NCBI RefSeq assembly: GCF_900240295.1 | Contig: NZ_OEQB01000002.1 | Coordinates: forward strand, 62,001-126,000 | Origin: Megasphaera vaginalis (ex Bordigoni et al. 2020) | GTDB lineage: Bacteria; Bacillota; Negativicutes; Veillonellales; Megasphaeraceae | DNA: 64,000 bases | Direction: 5' to 3' | Shown here: piece by piece, positions 25,376-34,846 of the stretch | How the letters are laid out: each line of letters starts with the position of its first letter | How positions within the stretch are numbered: the stretch's first letter is position 1 | Notes under the pieces: model-generated | What the model saw: only the letters and a program-made list of their open reading frames with translations | Databases searched by the model: none | Told to the model about the DNA's origin: nothing | Position numbers and translations under genes: made by a program

Positions 25376-25990
25376 ATGAAGATCGCCATTATCGATTACG
25401 GCGTCGGCAACATTGCCAACGTGTACAATGCCTGGCGGCGAATCGGTGTTTCCGCCGTCGTCACGCGCGATGCCGCCGTCATTCGTTCGGCAGATATGAT
25501 CGAACTGCCCGGCGTCGGCGCTGTTCGCGACGCGTTGGCTAATTTGCGGCGTTATGAATTGATTCCCCTTTTGCAGGAAGAAGTCGGCAAAGGCAAATTT
25601 TTTGTCGGCGTTTGTCTGGGCATGCAGCTGCTTTTTGAAAAGGAATACGAAGGCGGAGAAGCCGAGGGACTCGGGTTTTTACCAGGCTCCGTCGTACCCT
25701 TTCGGATCGCCCTGAAGGTGCCTCACATGGGGTGGAACGAGTTGTCCTTCCGCCGTCCCCATTGGCTGCAGGAGAAGCTGCCGCCGCGCCCGTACGTTTA
25801 TTTTGTGCATTCTTACTATAAGACGCCTGTCGATTCGGACGACGTCATTGCTGTCGCCGCGTATGAACATGACGTGCCTGCCGTCTGCGGCCGCGATAAC
25901 ATTCTCGGCATGCAGTTTCATCCTGAAAAAAGCGGCTCCGTCGGTGAACAGATTTTGCGAAATATAGCGGCGTACGCAAGGAAAGGATAA
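25376..25990 (+). CDS. hisH: Imidazole glycerol phosphate synthase glutaminase subunit
   Basis: A 204-residue class I glutamine amidotransferase. The nucleophile is in VGVCLGMQLLFE, and the catalytic His-Glu pair is in MQFHPEKSG. It hands ammonia to HisF. IDYGVGNIANV at the N-terminus is the usual beginning. Confidence 0.97.
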   Translation: MKIAIIDYGVGNIANVYNAWRRIGVSAVVTRDAAVIRSADMIELPGVGAVRDALANLRRYELIPLLQEEVGKGKFFVGVCLGMQLLFEKEYEGGEAEGLGFLPGSVVPFRIALKVPHMGWNELSFRRPHWLQEKLPPRPYVYFVHSYYKTPVDSDDVIAVAAYEHDVPAVCGRDNILGMQFHPEKSGSVGEQILRNIAAYARKG

Positions 25991-25994
25991 AGAG

Positions 25995-26711
25995 ATGATC
26001 GTATTTCCGGCAATAGATATACAAAAAGGAAAGGCTGTCCGCCTGCGTCAGGGCGTCGCCGAGGACAGCACCGTCTATTTTGACGATCCCGTTCAGGCAG
26101 CCGTAAAATGGTGCGACGAAGGGGCGTTGTTTTTGCATGTCGTCGATCTGGACGGCGCCTTTTCCGGCGCTTCGGAAAATGCCGACGTCATTGAAGCCAT
26201 TTGCGACGCCGTCGATATTCCCGTTGAAGTGGGCGGCGGCATTCGCACGGAAGAGACGATAGAAGATTACCTGGAACGCGGTGTGAGCCGCATTATTATC
26301 GGTTCGAAAGCGGCTGAAGACGAGTCGTTTTTGATCGACATGGCACAAAAGTATGCGTCCAGCCTGGCTGTTTCCATCGATGCCAGGAACGACGTTGTTG
26401 CTACGCACGGTTGGGTCGACGGCAGCGATAAAAAAGTCATTCCCTTTGCGCGTTTTCTGCTTTCCATCGGCATCCGGACGCTCGTATACACCGATATCGG
26501 TCGCGACGGTATGTTGACGGGGCCGAATCTGGATATGCTTGAAAAACTGCAGCAGCTGCCTTTTATCCGACTCATCGCTTCCGGCGGCATCAGCAGCATC
26601 GAAGATTTGAAGACGTTGCGGCGTCTCGGATTGTATGGCGCGATTACGGGCAAGGCCTTATACGAGGGCAGGCTGACGATGGCAGAAATTCGTTCGTTGC
26701 GGGGGATGTAA
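25995..26711 (+). CDS. hisA: ProFAR isomerase
   Basis: A 238-residue (beta/alpha)8 barrel. The first catalytic aspartate is in PAIDIQKGKAVRL and the second in YTDIGRDGML; GGGIR and ASGGISS are the phosphate sites. Converts ProFAR to PRFAR. ATG at 25995 is preceded by AAGGATAAAGAG. One base separates it from hisF. Confidence 0.97.
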   Translation: MIVFPAIDIQKGKAVRLRQGVAEDSTVYFDDPVQAAVKWCDEGALFLHVVDLDGAFSGASENADVIEAICDAVDIPVEVGGGIRTEETIEDYLERGVSRIIIGSKAAEDESFLIDMAQKYASSLAVSIDARNDVVATHGWVDGSDKKVIPFARFLLSIGIRTLVYTDIGRDGMLTGPNLDMLEKLQQLPFIRLIASGGISSIEDLKTLRRLGLYGAITGKALYEGRLTMAEIRSLRGM

Positions 26712-26712
26712 T

Positions 26713-27477
26713 ATGCTGGCAAAACGTATTGTTCCTTGTCTCGACGTACGTGACGGACGCGTCGTCAAGGGCAGACAGTTCAAGGGAATTCAGGACGTCG
26801 ATGATCCCGTGAAATTAGGGAAGTTTTATTCGAACCAATCTGCCGATGAACTGGTTTTTTACGACATTACGGCGACCCATGAAAAGCGGGGGATTTTTAT
26901 CGATGTTGTCCGCGCTGTGGCGGAAACGATTACGATTCCTTTCACCATCGGCGGCGGCATTGGCAGCGTCGGTGATTTTCAGAATGTGTTGCAGGCGGGA
27001 GCCGATAAGGTATCGGTCAATTCCGCCGCTGTCCGTTCGCCGGTCCTGATTCGATTGGCCGCGGAGCGCTTCGGCAGCCAGTGTGTCGTCCTGTCGATCG
27101 ACGCGAAGCGGTGCGGCGACGACAGGTGGCGCGTTTTTGTTGACGGCGGCCGTACGGACACGGGCCTTGACGCACTGCAATGGGCGAAGGAGGGCGTGGC
27201 GCTAGGCGCCGGTGAAATTTGTCTCAACTCCATTGACGGCGACGGTGAAAAACGAGGTTTTGACTTAGCCTTGAACAGTCTTTTTGCCAGGGAACTGTCC
27301 GTGCCGATTATCGCTTCCGGCGGCGCCGGAACAATGGAGGACTTTCGCAATGTCTTTGCAACCGGCGTTGATGCGGCGTTGGCCGCTTCGGTCTTTCATT
27401 TCGGACAGATAGCGATTCCGGAGCTGAAACGGTATCTGTCCGGTACGGGCTTACCGATGAGAGAGGTGGGAGAATGA
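26713..27477 (+). CDS. hisF: Imidazole glycerol phosphate synthase cyclase subunit
   Basis: A 254-residue barrel. The catalytic aspartates are in [14 protein letters not shown] and VLSIDAKR; the phosphate sites are in GGGIGS and ASGGAGT. With HisH it yields imidazole glycerol phosphate and AICAR. Its TGA stop overlaps the hisIE start as ATGA. Confidence 0.97.
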   Translation: MLAKRIVPCLDVRDGRVVKGRQFKGIQDVDDPVKLGKFYSNQSADELVFYDITATHEKRGIFIDVVRAVAETITIPFTIGGGIGSVGDFQNVLQAGADKVSVNSAAVRSPVLIRLAAERFGSQCVVLSIDAKRCGDDRWRVFVDGGRTDTGLDALQWAKEGVALGAGEICLNSIDGDGEKRGFDLALNSLFARELSVPIIASGGAGTMEDFRNVFATGVDAALAASVFHFGQIAIPELKRYLSGTGLPMREVGE

Positions 27478-28118
27478 TGGAAACTGCAGGGTTGGATACG
27501 ATCCGGTATGACAGCCGCGGCCTGGTTCCCGCCATTGTACAGGAGGCGCGAAGCGGGGCGGTGCTGATGTTGGCCTATATGAATGCCGAGTCGTTGGCGA
27601 AAACGCTGGCAGACGGCGAAACCTGGTTTTACAGCCGCAGCCGCCGGAAGTTGTGGCATAAAGGCGAGACTTCAGGACATTTTCAGCGAGTGAAAGCTAT
27701 TGCCGTCGACTGTGACAGCGATACGATCTTGCTCCAAGTGGAACAGATCGGCGCCGCCTGTCATACAGGCAACAAAACTTGCTTCTATCGTGCCTTGGCG
27801 GGAGCGGAAGGGTTGTATACGGGAAGTCCGGCCGTTCTGCATGCGCTCCACGAAGAGATCGTCAAAAAAAAGAAGCATCCTACGGAGAAGTCGTATACGG
27901 CGTACCTATTGCGGGAAGGAATGGATAAGATCTGCAAGAAAATAGGCGAAGAAGCGGCGGAAGTCGTGATTGCCGCCAAGAATGCGGATTATCGCGGCGA
28001 CGATCCGTCTTTGCGTCAGGAGGTTTGCAAGGAATCGGCGGATCTGCTGTATCACCTTTCCGTCCTTTGGGAAGCGGCGGGAGTCGATGTTAACGAAGTC
28101 ATGCGCGTTTTGGAATAA
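27474..28118 (+). CDS. hisI: Fused phosphoribosyl-AMP cyclohydrolase/phosphoribosyl-ATP pyrophosphatase
   Basis: A 214-residue bifunctional HisIE. The HisI part (1-~115) has [25 protein letters not shown] and the zinc ligands in [12 protein letters not shown]. The HisE part (~120-214) has the MazG-like [13 protein letters not shown] and [14 protein letters not shown]. It carries out steps 2 and 3 of the pathway. Two ATGs in tandem start it at 27474. Confidence 0.96.
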   Translation: MMETAGLDTIRYDSRGLVPAIVQEARSGAVLMLAYMNAESLAKTLADGETWFYSRSRRKLWHKGETSGHFQRVKAIAVDCDSDTILLQVEQIGAACHTGNKTCFYRALAGAEGLYTGSPAVLHALHEEIVKKKKHPTEKSYTAYLLREGMDKICKKIGEEAAEVVIAAKNADYRGDDPSLRQEVCKESADLLYHLSVLWEAAGVDVNEVMRVLE

Positions 28119-28182
28119 CGGTCTCACGTCGAAGGGAATAAGAAGACTGCCGGCCATTTGGACAAGACCTTTTGAGGCGCCG

Positions 28183-29304
28183 ATGAAAACGGTTATTTTT
28201 GATGTAGACGGCGTTCTTCTCAGTGAAGAGCGATATTTTGACGTGACGGCGTTGACCATATGGGAATGGTTATACAGTCCGTCTTATATGGGACTTGACG
28301 GTGCAGCCGTTCATTTTGATGTTTCTGACGGCGAGATTACCGCATTACGGCATCAGCTGTTCGGCGCTGACGCCGTCCTGTCCTGGCTGAAGGGACATGG
28401 CGTAAACAGTAACTGGGACATGGTCCATGCCTATCTCGCCGTCACGCTGCTCTTGTTGGCGAGAGACTGCCGGCGGCAGCGCGGCAAGAGCGATTTCGTG
28501 CCGCCGTTGACGCAGGAGGCGGTGACGATTTTGGGACGGAACTGGCGTGGTCTGTCGGTACCGCCGGCGGCGGAGATCCTCGCGGCTTTGGCGGCGGCAG
28601 TACCGGCCGATGCCGACAAGGATGGCGTTTTTGCCGCGCTGACGGCGCAGGCAGTCGATGAATTGGGAGCGTCAGCGGCGTCCTGGCTGCCTCTTCGTTC
28701 GCCCTTCTGGCAACTCCATGTCAATGTCTTTCAGCACTGGTATTTCGGCGATGACCTGTATGCCGAGACCTATGGCGGACAGCCGCTTCAATCGGGAAAG
28801 GATGGCTTCCTGACACGGGAGCGGCCGTTGGCGCCGGCGACGGCGATACGGGAAATGTTCGTAACGCTGAAGGAGCGGGGCTATACATTGGCTGTTGCCA
28901 CAGGCAGGTCGACGGCGGAAACGATGATTCCTTTCCGAACGTATCATTGGCTGGAAGCATTCGACAAGAGCCACATGGCGACGGCCAGTGATGTTGCCGC
29001 CGCCTCAAAGCAGCTGGGGCGTTCCCTTGATAAACCGCATCCCTTTGCCTACTATTTGGGAGCCTTCGGCAACGTGCCGGAACGGTACGGCGACTATGTT
29101 GAGATGCCGGAACGGTTTCTGAACGGCACCTATTATGTTGTCGGCGATTCGTTGGCCGATGTTCTGGGCGCCCGCTCAATGGGGGCGGTCATGATTGCAA
29201 CCTTGACGGGACTTGAAGGCGAAGCGGCGCGACCCATGTTTGAACGGGAAGGCGCAGACTTCATCGTTGCCAAGGTTACGGACATTTTGGCAATCCTGAC
29301 CTGA
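28183..29304 (+). CDS. HAD-superfamily phosphatase with large cap, last gene of the his operon
   Basis: A 373-residue HAD hydrolase. Motif I is FDVDGVL (nucleophile D7, acid D9), motif II T240 in VATGRST, a motif III lysine in SLDKPHPF, and motif IV D322/D326 in GDSLADVLGA. All catalytic residues are intact. A cap insertion of about 225 residues lies between motifs I and II, much larger than in phosphoglycolate phosphatases. ATG at 28183 lies 64 bases after hisIE with no terminator between; a strong terminator follows. No other histidinol-phosphatase (HisN, HisJ/PHP or HisB-N) is in the operon, so it may fill that step; this is inference. Confidence 0.8.
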   Translation: MKTVIFDVDGVLLSEERYFDVTALTIWEWLYSPSYMGLDGAAVHFDVSDGEITALRHQLFGADAVLSWLKGHGVNSNWDMVHAYLAVTLLLLARDCRRQRGKSDFVPPLTQEAVTILGRNWRGLSVPPAAEILAALAAAVPADADKDGVFAALTAQAVDELGASAASWLPLRSPFWQLHVNVFQHWYFGDDLYAETYGGQPLQSGKDGFLTRERPLAPATAIREMFVTLKERGYTLAVATGRSTAETMIPFRTYHWLEAFDKSHMATASDVAAASKQLGRSLDKPHPFAYYLGAFGNVPERYGDYVEMPERFLNGTYYVVGDSLADVLGARSMGAVMIATLTGLEGEAARPMFEREGADFIVAKVTDILAILT

Positions 29305-29331
29305 CAGGCAGATGGAAGCGTTCTGCCGACG

Positions 29332-29382
29332 ACAAGGGCCGCAACAGCAGGGAGAAAGAACACCTGCTGTTGCGGCCCTTGT
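29332..29382. terminator. Strong terminator ending the his operon, shared with pirin gene
   Basis: A perfect 20-base stem (29332-29351/29363-29382) with an 11-base loop, followed by TCGTTTAT on the plus strand. It lies between convergent genes. Confidence 0.9.
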
Positions 29383-29401
29383 TCGTTTATCGGAATGCCC
29401 G

Positions 29402-30256
29402 TCATTTTTCGTAAGATAACGTATTTTTCAGAAATGTTCCCAGACGGAGTTCACGGAAACATTCCTGCAACTCTTCCGGCGTATTCATGACGATGGAACC
29501 ACCCCAGGCGACGGCTTCGTCGAGACGTCGCGAGCTCATAAAAAGGACTTGTGCGCCCTGATGGCTGGCAGTTAAGGTGACGGCGTCGCCCGGCGAAAGT
29601 TTGGCCGCCGTCTTTTCCGGAAGTGTTTCGGCGCCGACGGTGATACTGCCTGTCAGCGTGAAAATCATGACGGACGCATCCGTTTTCGTATCGACAGTGA
29701 AGGCGGCGTTGCCGTTGATGTGGATATCATAATAATCCAGCGGTAAATAGCGGCCCTGAAATCCCTGATGCTGTAAATAGCTGCCTGCCAGCAGGCGAAG
29801 GAAGCCGCCTGCAAAGGGAATTTCTTCGATTTTTTCAGCAGTGATCGCATGGTAACTCGGCGGCGCCATTTTATCTTTTTGCGGCAAATTCAGCCATAAC
29901 TGAACGCCGAGCATCCGTTTTGTCGGCGGCAGCTGTTCTTCATGCAAAATACCGGAGCCGGCGGTCATCCATTGGACGCCGCCGTCACTGACCGTATCGG
30001 CTGATCCGAGGCTGTCTTTGTGTCGCATAGCGCCTTTATAAACGTAGCTGATCGTCTCAATGCCGCGGTGCGGGTGCATAGGAAAACCGGCTGTGTAATC
30101 GGCGGGATCGGTACTGTCAAAGGAATCGAGCAGCAAGATCGGATCGTAGGCGTCTGTCGTCGTATTGTCAAGGACGCGGACTAACCGGACACCGGCGCCG
30201 TCCGTCGTATGAACGCCGCAGACGGTATGAATAACGGATCGTTGTTTTTTTGGCAT
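29402..30256 (-). CDS. Pirin family protein
   Basis: A 284-residue bicupin of the pirin family. The metal-site motif is FPMHPHRGIETISYV, followed by GGVQWMTAGSGILHEE (second set of metal ligands), and the pirin-C domain in the second half (FTLTGSITVGAE). Members act as quercetinase-like dioxygenases or redox-dependent regulators; the role here is unknown. ATG at 30256 follows AAGGAGTGATTATTT. The dipeptide epimerase gene lies 61 bases upstream on the same strand. Confidence 0.92.
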   Translation of the reverse strand: MPKKQRSVIHTVCGVHTTDGAGVRLVRVLDNTTTDAYDPILLLDSFDSTDPADYTAGFPMHPHRGIETISYVYKGAMRHKDSLGSADTVSDGGVQWMTAGSGILHEEQLPPTKRMLGVQLWLNLPQKDKMAPPSYHAITAEKIEEIPFAGGFLRLLAGSYLQHQGFQGRYLPLDYYDIHINGNAAFTVDTKTDASVMIFTLTGSITVGAETLPEKTAAKLSPGDAVTLTASHQGAQVLFMSSRRLDEAVAWGGSIVMNTPEELQECFRELRLGTFLKNTLSYEK

Positions 30257-30317
30257 AAATAATCACTCCTTAGAGCTGTGGCAGGAAGGTCGCGCCGGTT
30301 CAGCGGCAAAACTGCGG

Positions 30318-31427
30318 TCAACAAGATGCGTAAGGCATGGACAACGGTTGCCAGCCGGTAACTTCACTGATGCCGAGTCCCGGCGCTTCAGGCAGGAGAA
30401 GCATGTCTTCTTCATAACGGATGCCGCCGATGATGGGGTCGGTTTCCTGCAGGTCTGCGGCATCGAGATCGTTCCGGCCGATCGTACCGCATCCTGCCGA
30501 TAAAGCGGCAGCCGCCGTAACGCCGATCTTGCTTTCCAGCATACAGCCCATCATGGTGCCGATTCCGGCGGCTGAGGCCAAGGCGGCGATCTTGGCGGCT
30601 TCCGCGAGGCCGCCGGCTTTGATCAGTTTGATGTTCAGCAGATCGCAGGCGCGAAGCGCCAGCAGCCGAAAAGCGTCCGGCGCGCTGAAACACGATTCAT
30701 CGGCCATGATATCTGTGGCGACATGGTCGGTAACAAATTTTAAACCGTCAATGTCGTGGGCGCGGACGGGTTGTTCAATGAACTCGATAGAAAAATCGGC
30801 GTCTTCAAAGGCGCGGATGAGGCGGACAGCCTCTTTCGGTTTCCAACCCTGATTGGCGTCAAGGCGGAGACGGATCCCGGGACCGAGTGCGCTGCGGACG
30901 GCGCGGATCCGTTGAAAATCGAGGGCGGCATCGGTGCCGACTTTGATTTTCAATGTTCCATACCCGCTTTTTACGGCAGCCAGCGCGTCTTTTACCATCG
31001 TTTCCGGTTCATTGATGCTGATTGTCAGATCGGAAGAGACCGTGTTGGCGGCGCCGCCGAAGAAGCGATACAAGGGCATGCGATAATGCTGGCAAAATAA
31101 GTCGTGGACAGCGATATCGACGGCTGCCTTGGCGGAAGTGTTGTGCGCCATGGCGGTCTGGATAAGCAGACGGATTTCCTGCAGATCCTCAATGTTGGAG
31201 CCCTTTATTTTCGGCGCGATCACAGTGCCGATGGCGGCGGCAATGGCGGTCAGGCTGTCGCCTGTTATCGCGAGCGTCGCCGGCGCGTTGCCGTAACCGA
31301 CGTGCCCGTCGTCGGTAATGATCTTGACGACGAGATCTTCCGCGTCCGTTACCTGGCGCAGCGCCGTCCGAAAGGGCCGCTTCAAGGGAATTTTGACGAT
31401 ACCGAGCTGAATATCCGTAATCTTCAT
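30318..31427 (-). CDS. L-Ala-D/L-Glu-type dipeptide epimerase
   Basis: A 369-residue enolase-superfamily enzyme of the muconate-lactonising subgroup. Catalytic lysine motif KIKVG, metal ligands in LRLDANQGW, FIEQPV and MADES, and the second lysine in NIKLIKAGG; MGCMLES is the diagnostic end of dipeptide epimerases. It probably converts L-Ala-D-Glu from peptidoglycan turnover to L-Ala-L-Glu; other dipeptide specificities exist. ATG at 31427 follows GGAGACTGATGCGCTT. An AT-rich -10-like box lies about 40 bases upstream. Confidence 0.88.
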   Translation of the reverse strand: MKITDIQLGIVKIPLKRPFRTALRQVTDAEDLVVKIITDDGHVGYGNAPATLAITGDSLTAIAAAIGTVIAPKIKGSNIEDLQEIRLLIQTAMAHNTSAKAAVDIAVHDLFCQHYRMPLYRFFGGAANTVSSDLTISINEPETMVKDALAAVKSGYGTLKIKVGTDAALDFQRIRAVRSALGPGIRLRLDANQGWKPKEAVRLIRAFEDADFSIEFIEQPVRAHDIDGLKFVTDHVATDIMADESCFSAPDAFRLLALRACDLLNIKLIKAGGLAEAAKIAALASAAGIGTMMGCMLESKIGVTAAAALSAGCGTIGRNDLDAADLQETDPIIGGIRYEEDMLLLPEAPGLGISEVTGWQPLSMPYASC

Positions 31428-31537
31428 AAGCGCATCAGTCTCCTCTGCATTGGATTGGTATATTCATTATAGTACATATCGGCAGGGGAGAAAATAGCCT
31501 TCGCCGTTGCCGGCATCGCCTCGGGCCGGCCGTATCA

Positions 31538-31566
31538 TTGACAGGGTACCCCTTATTTTTTATAAT
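31538..31566 (+). promoter_or_regulatory. Consensus sigma-A promoter of trmB operon
   Basis: Exact TTGACA (31538-31543), 17-base spacer, exact TATAAT (31561-31566). Confidence 0.85.
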
Positions 31567-31587
31567 AAGAAAAGATATGGAAATTCG

Positions 31588-31618
31588 GGCTGATTTCATG
31601 AGGAATCAGCCTGTTTTT
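31588..31618 (+). terminator. Attenuator-like hairpin in the trmB leader
   Basis: An 8-base stem GGCTGATT/AATCAGCC with an 8-base loop, followed by TGTTTTT, lies within the leader 22 bases after the -10 and 29 bases before the trmB start. A 15-codon reading frame (31598-31645) begins in the loop, without a visible ribosome site. Confidence 0.55.
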
Positions 31619-31646
31619 CAAGTGGAAATCATTTTGGAGGAATGAG

Positions 31647-32324
31647 ATGCGCTTACGGAGAAAGCCGTGGATCGACGAGGCTGTCAAAGAATATGAGTCC
31701 TTCGTCTGTTTGGATGCAAAAGAAGAGATGAAGGGGCGTTGGCGAAGTCTTTTTGCCGATCCGGCAGCGCCGTTGTGGGTAGAGATCGGTACGGGTAAGG
31801 GGAATTTCATCGCGCAAATGGCGCAGCTGCATGGAGATGTCAATTTTATCGGCATTGAGGTGCAGCTCGGCGTCTTGTATTACGCCGCTAAAAAATGCGC
31901 TGCCGCCGAGACGGAAAACGTGCGCTTGCTGCGTTTCGACGCGACGGCGTTGGAATCGATTTTTGCAGCGCAGGAGATCGATCGGATTTTCATCAATTTT
32001 TGCGATCCGTGGCCGAAAAAGCGTCATGCCAAGCGTCGTTTGACATATCGCCTTTTTCTCGACCGTTACTGCCGATTGCTTCGGGCCGGCGGCTGCCTTT
32101 GTTTTAAGTCGGACAATCGCGGTCTTTTTGATTTTACGTTGGAAGAACTTACGGCACGGCGCTGGTCTTTGTCCGAAGTGACTTATGACCTGCACAACAG
32201 CGGCATCGTCAATGAAGCGATGACGGAATATGAAGCGAAATTCAGCGCGAAAGGACAGCCGATTTTTCACTGCCTGGCAACCAGGCCGACGGAGGTGAGA
32301 CGGGATGAAGCGGAAGAAAAGTAA
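31647..32324 (+). CDS. trmB: tRNA (guanine-N7-)-methyltransferase
   Basis: A 225-residue SAM-dependent methyltransferase that makes m7G46 in tRNAs. Motifs: WVEIGTGKGNFI (SAM), FIGIEVQ, FINFCDPWPKKRHAKRR (the family signature), and NSGIVNEAMTEYEAKF near the end, diagnostic of TrmB. ATG at 31647 follows TTGGAGGAATG. Its 3' end overlaps the next gene by 20 bases. Confidence 0.96.
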   Translation: MRLRRKPWIDEAVKEYESFVCLDAKEEMKGRWRSLFADPAAPLWVEIGTGKGNFIAQMAQLHGDVNFIGIEVQLGVLYYAAKKCAAAETENVRLLRFDATALESIFAAQEIDRIFINFCDPWPKKRHAKRRLTYRLFLDRYCRLLRAGGCLCFKSDNRGLFDFTLEELTARRWSLSEVTYDLHNSGIVNEAMTEYEAKFSAKGQPIFHCLATRPTEVRRDEAEEK

Positions 32325-33540
32325 GGAATTGAGAATCGCCTTCTGGGCGCTCATGACGGCTTTTGCTTTTCTGTTTGTCATCGGCACGGTCAACGTGTAC
32401 AGCTCAACCTTTGTCGAAGAGATCGGGACGGGAAATACGTTTGGTTATCTGGGACGTCAGGCTTTTCTGGTGTTTATCGGACTGTTTCCCGGCTTTTTTG
32501 TGTATTGCCGCGATTACCATTGGTGGAGCCGTCATGCAGGCAAGCTGGCAGTACTGACGATCATCCTCCTGTTGGCCGTTTTTGCAGGAGGGACCGTCGT
32601 TAACGGTGCCCGTCGTTGGATCGGCATCGGCGGTGTCACCTTCCAACCTTCCGAACTGGCGAAGCTTACGGTTATTGTTTGTACGGCGACGGCAATTACG
32701 AACAAGCTTTCCCGCCGTCGGGCAATCGAATTTTTGCGGCCGCTGCATCGGGAAAGACGGAAAAAGGGACGGGCCCGTGCGGCGGTGTTGCCTACGGAAG
32801 AATTATGGCTGCCCATTTTGTTGAGCGCGTTGGTGTTCAAGCAGCCTGATGCCGGGACGGCAGGGGTTATCTTTCTGTTGCCGGCCATGATGCTTTGGGC
32901 CAGCGGCGCCAAGCTTTCCCAGGCGAAATATCCGTTGCTGATCGCCGGCGTTGCCGGCGTGATTCTGCTCCTCTCGGCGCCGTATCGGATGGATCGCATT
33001 ACGGCGTGGCTTGATCCGTGGTCTTATGAAAAGACCTTAGGGTACCAGACGGTGCAGGGATTGATCGCCATCGGTTCGGGCGGCTTTTTCGGCCAGGGGC
33101 TCGGTGAGGGGATCAGCAAATTCAGCTACCTGCCTGAAGCCCACACGGATTTCGCCTTTGCCGTTTTTGCTCAGGAATGGGGATTTATCGGCGCTCTCGG
33201 CATCCTGTTTTTATTCGGCCTGATCATTTACTATGGTTGTTACAGCGCCTGCCACAGTCGCGATACGTTCGGCACTCTGCTGGCGCTGGGGGTAACCTTT
33301 TATTTCGGCGGCCAGGGATTTATCAATATCGGCATGGTCAGCGGCATGTTGCCTGTCGTCGGCGTACCGCTGCCTTTCATCAGTTACGGCGGCACGTCGC
33401 TGATCGTCAATATGACAGCGGCGGCGCTGTTGCTGAATATTTGCCGGGACGGCTACCGCCACGCCGAACAGCAGGAACGGTACGGGACTGTCGCCGCGCC
33501 AAAACCGATGCGGCAACAGCTGAAGTTGCCTGCGCGTTAA
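32305..33540 (+). CDS. FtsW/RodA/SpoVE-family peptidoglycan glycosyltransferase
   Basis: A 411-residue SEDS protein with ten hydrophobic segments. RRWIGIGGVTFQPSELAK, PDAGTAGVIFLLPA, the loop with KFSYLPEAHTDFAFAV, and GVPLPFISYGGTS are the family signatures; the catalytic Asp region (PEAHTDF) is intact. It polymerises glycan strands at the septum or side wall with a partner PBP. The HTDFAFA and SGMLPVVGVPLP context is nearer FtsW/SpoVE, but RodA cannot be excluded. Start overlaps trmB. A positively charged insert of about 20 residues lies near residue 150. Confidence 0.9.
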   Translation: MKRKKSKELRIAFWALMTAFAFLFVIGTVNVYSSTFVEEIGTGNTFGYLGRQAFLVFIGLFPGFFVYCRDYHWWSRHAGKLAVLTIILLLAVFAGGTVVNGARRWIGIGGVTFQPSELAKLTVIVCTATAITNKLSRRRAIEFLRPLHRERRKKGRARAAVLPTEELWLPILLSALVFKQPDAGTAGVIFLLPAMMLWASGAKLSQAKYPLLIAGVAGVILLLSAPYRMDRITAWLDPWSYEKTLGYQTVQGLIAIGSGGFFGQGLGEGISKFSYLPEAHTDFAFAVFAQEWGFIGALGILFLFGLIIYYGCYSACHSRDTFGTLLALGVTFYFGGQGFINIGMVSGMLPVVGVPLPFISYGGTSLIVNMTAAALLLNICRDGYRHAEQQERYGTVAAPKPMRQQLKLPAR

Positions 33541-33567
33541 TTCGTATTTTGCGGAGGAGTTACACGA

Positions 33568-34836
33568 ATGGAACAGAGAAAAATCATCGAAGTCGACGAG
33601 CGGCTGCCGCTCTTGCCGACGATACCGCTCAGTTTACAGCACCTTTTTGCCATGTTCGGTTCAACGGTACTGGTTCCTTTTTTACTGCACGTAGATCCGG
33701 CGACGGCCTTGTTCATGAACGGTATCGGCACGTTGCTGTACTTGACGATCTGTAAATGGCGGTTGCCGGCATACCTCGGTTCCAGCTTCGCCTTTATCTC
33801 GCCGGTACTGGCCGTCTGCGCCACGTCCGGCATGTCCTACGGCGATGCGCAAGGAGGGTTCATCGTTTTCGGTCTCTCCTTTATGATTTTGGCCGCCATT
33901 GTCGACCGCGTCGGCACCGCCTGGATCGACATACTGTTTCCGCCGGCTGCGATGGGAGCCGTCGTTGCCATTATCGGTTTGGAGTTGGCGCCCCTGGCGA
34001 TGACGATGGCAGGATATTTGGGCGATGCCCAAGGCATGACCAACGGAACGGCTATTCTTATCTCGACGTTTACCTTGGCCGTGACCGTTTTGGCAACTGT
34101 TCTGGGCCGGGGCTTCATCGGCATTATTCCGATTCTTATCGGTGTCGTTTCCGGCTATGTGCTTTCCTATTTTCTCGGTGTCGTCGACATGGCGACGGTC
34201 AGTGCGACGCCGTGGCTTGCCGTGCCGACTTTCTATGAACCGAAGTTCAATATCAGCGCCATCATGATGATCATGCCGGCCCTTTTCGTCGTTTTTGCCG
34301 AACATCTGGGGCATCTTTTCGTGACCAGCGATATTGTCGGCCGCGATCTGATCAATGATCCGGGGTTGCATCGGTCGCTTTTTGCCGACGGGCTTTCCAA
34401 TGTCCTTTCCGGCTTTGTCGGTTCGACGCCGAACACGACGTACGGTGAAAATATGGGCGTTATGGCAATTACCGGTGTTTACAGCACCTGGGTCATCGGC
34501 GGCGCCGCCGTTTTCGCCATCATTTTTTCCTTTGTCGGGAAGATTGCGGCCCTGATTCACGGGATTCCGACGCCGGTCATGGGCGGTGTCTGCATTCTTC
34601 TTTTCGGCTTCATCGCCGCTTCGGGGATTCGTATGCTGGTCGAAAAGAAGGTGGATTATACGCGGTCGAAAAACCTGATTCTTACGGCAGTGACGATGAT
34701 CTCCGGTTTGTCGGGGGCGACTGTCGTCCTCGGACCGGTGCAGCTCAAAGGAATGGGACTGGCGACGGTTGTGGCCATGCTGCTCAGTCTGGTCTTCCTC
34801 TTTTTCGAAAAGATACACTGGTCGAACGAACGCTAG
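33568..34836 (+). CDS. Uracil/xanthine permease (NCS2 family)
   Basis: A 422-residue NCS2 nucleobase:proton symporter with about 14 segments. DERLPLLPTIPLSLQHLFAMFGSTV in parts, the substrate-site stretch FAEHLGHLFVTSDIVGRD, and GLSNVLSGFVGSTPNTTYGENMGV in parts match UraA-type uracil permeases (GSTPNTTYGEN). ATG at 33568 follows GGAGGAG. It lies 27 bases after the SEDS gene and 10 bases before hydE. Confidence 0.92.
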   Translation: MEQRKIIEVDERLPLLPTIPLSLQHLFAMFGSTVLVPFLLHVDPATALFMNGIGTLLYLTICKWRLPAYLGSSFAFISPVLAVCATSGMSYGDAQGGFIVFGLSFMILAAIVDRVGTAWIDILFPPAAMGAVVAIIGLELAPLAMTMAGYLGDAQGMTNGTAILISTFTLAVTVLATVLGRGFIGIIPILIGVVSGYVLSYFLGVVDMATVSATPWLAVPTFYEPKFNISAIMMIMPALFVVFAEHLGHLFVTSDIVGRDLINDPGLHRSLFADGLSNVLSGFVGSTPNTTYGENMGVMAITGVYSTWVIGGAAVFAIIFSFVGKIAALIHGIPTPVMGGVCILLFGFIAASGIRMLVEKKVDYTRSKNLILTAVTMISGLSGATVVLGPVQLKGMGLATVVAMLLSLVFLFFEKIHWSNER

Positions 34837-34846
34837 GAAAAAGACG

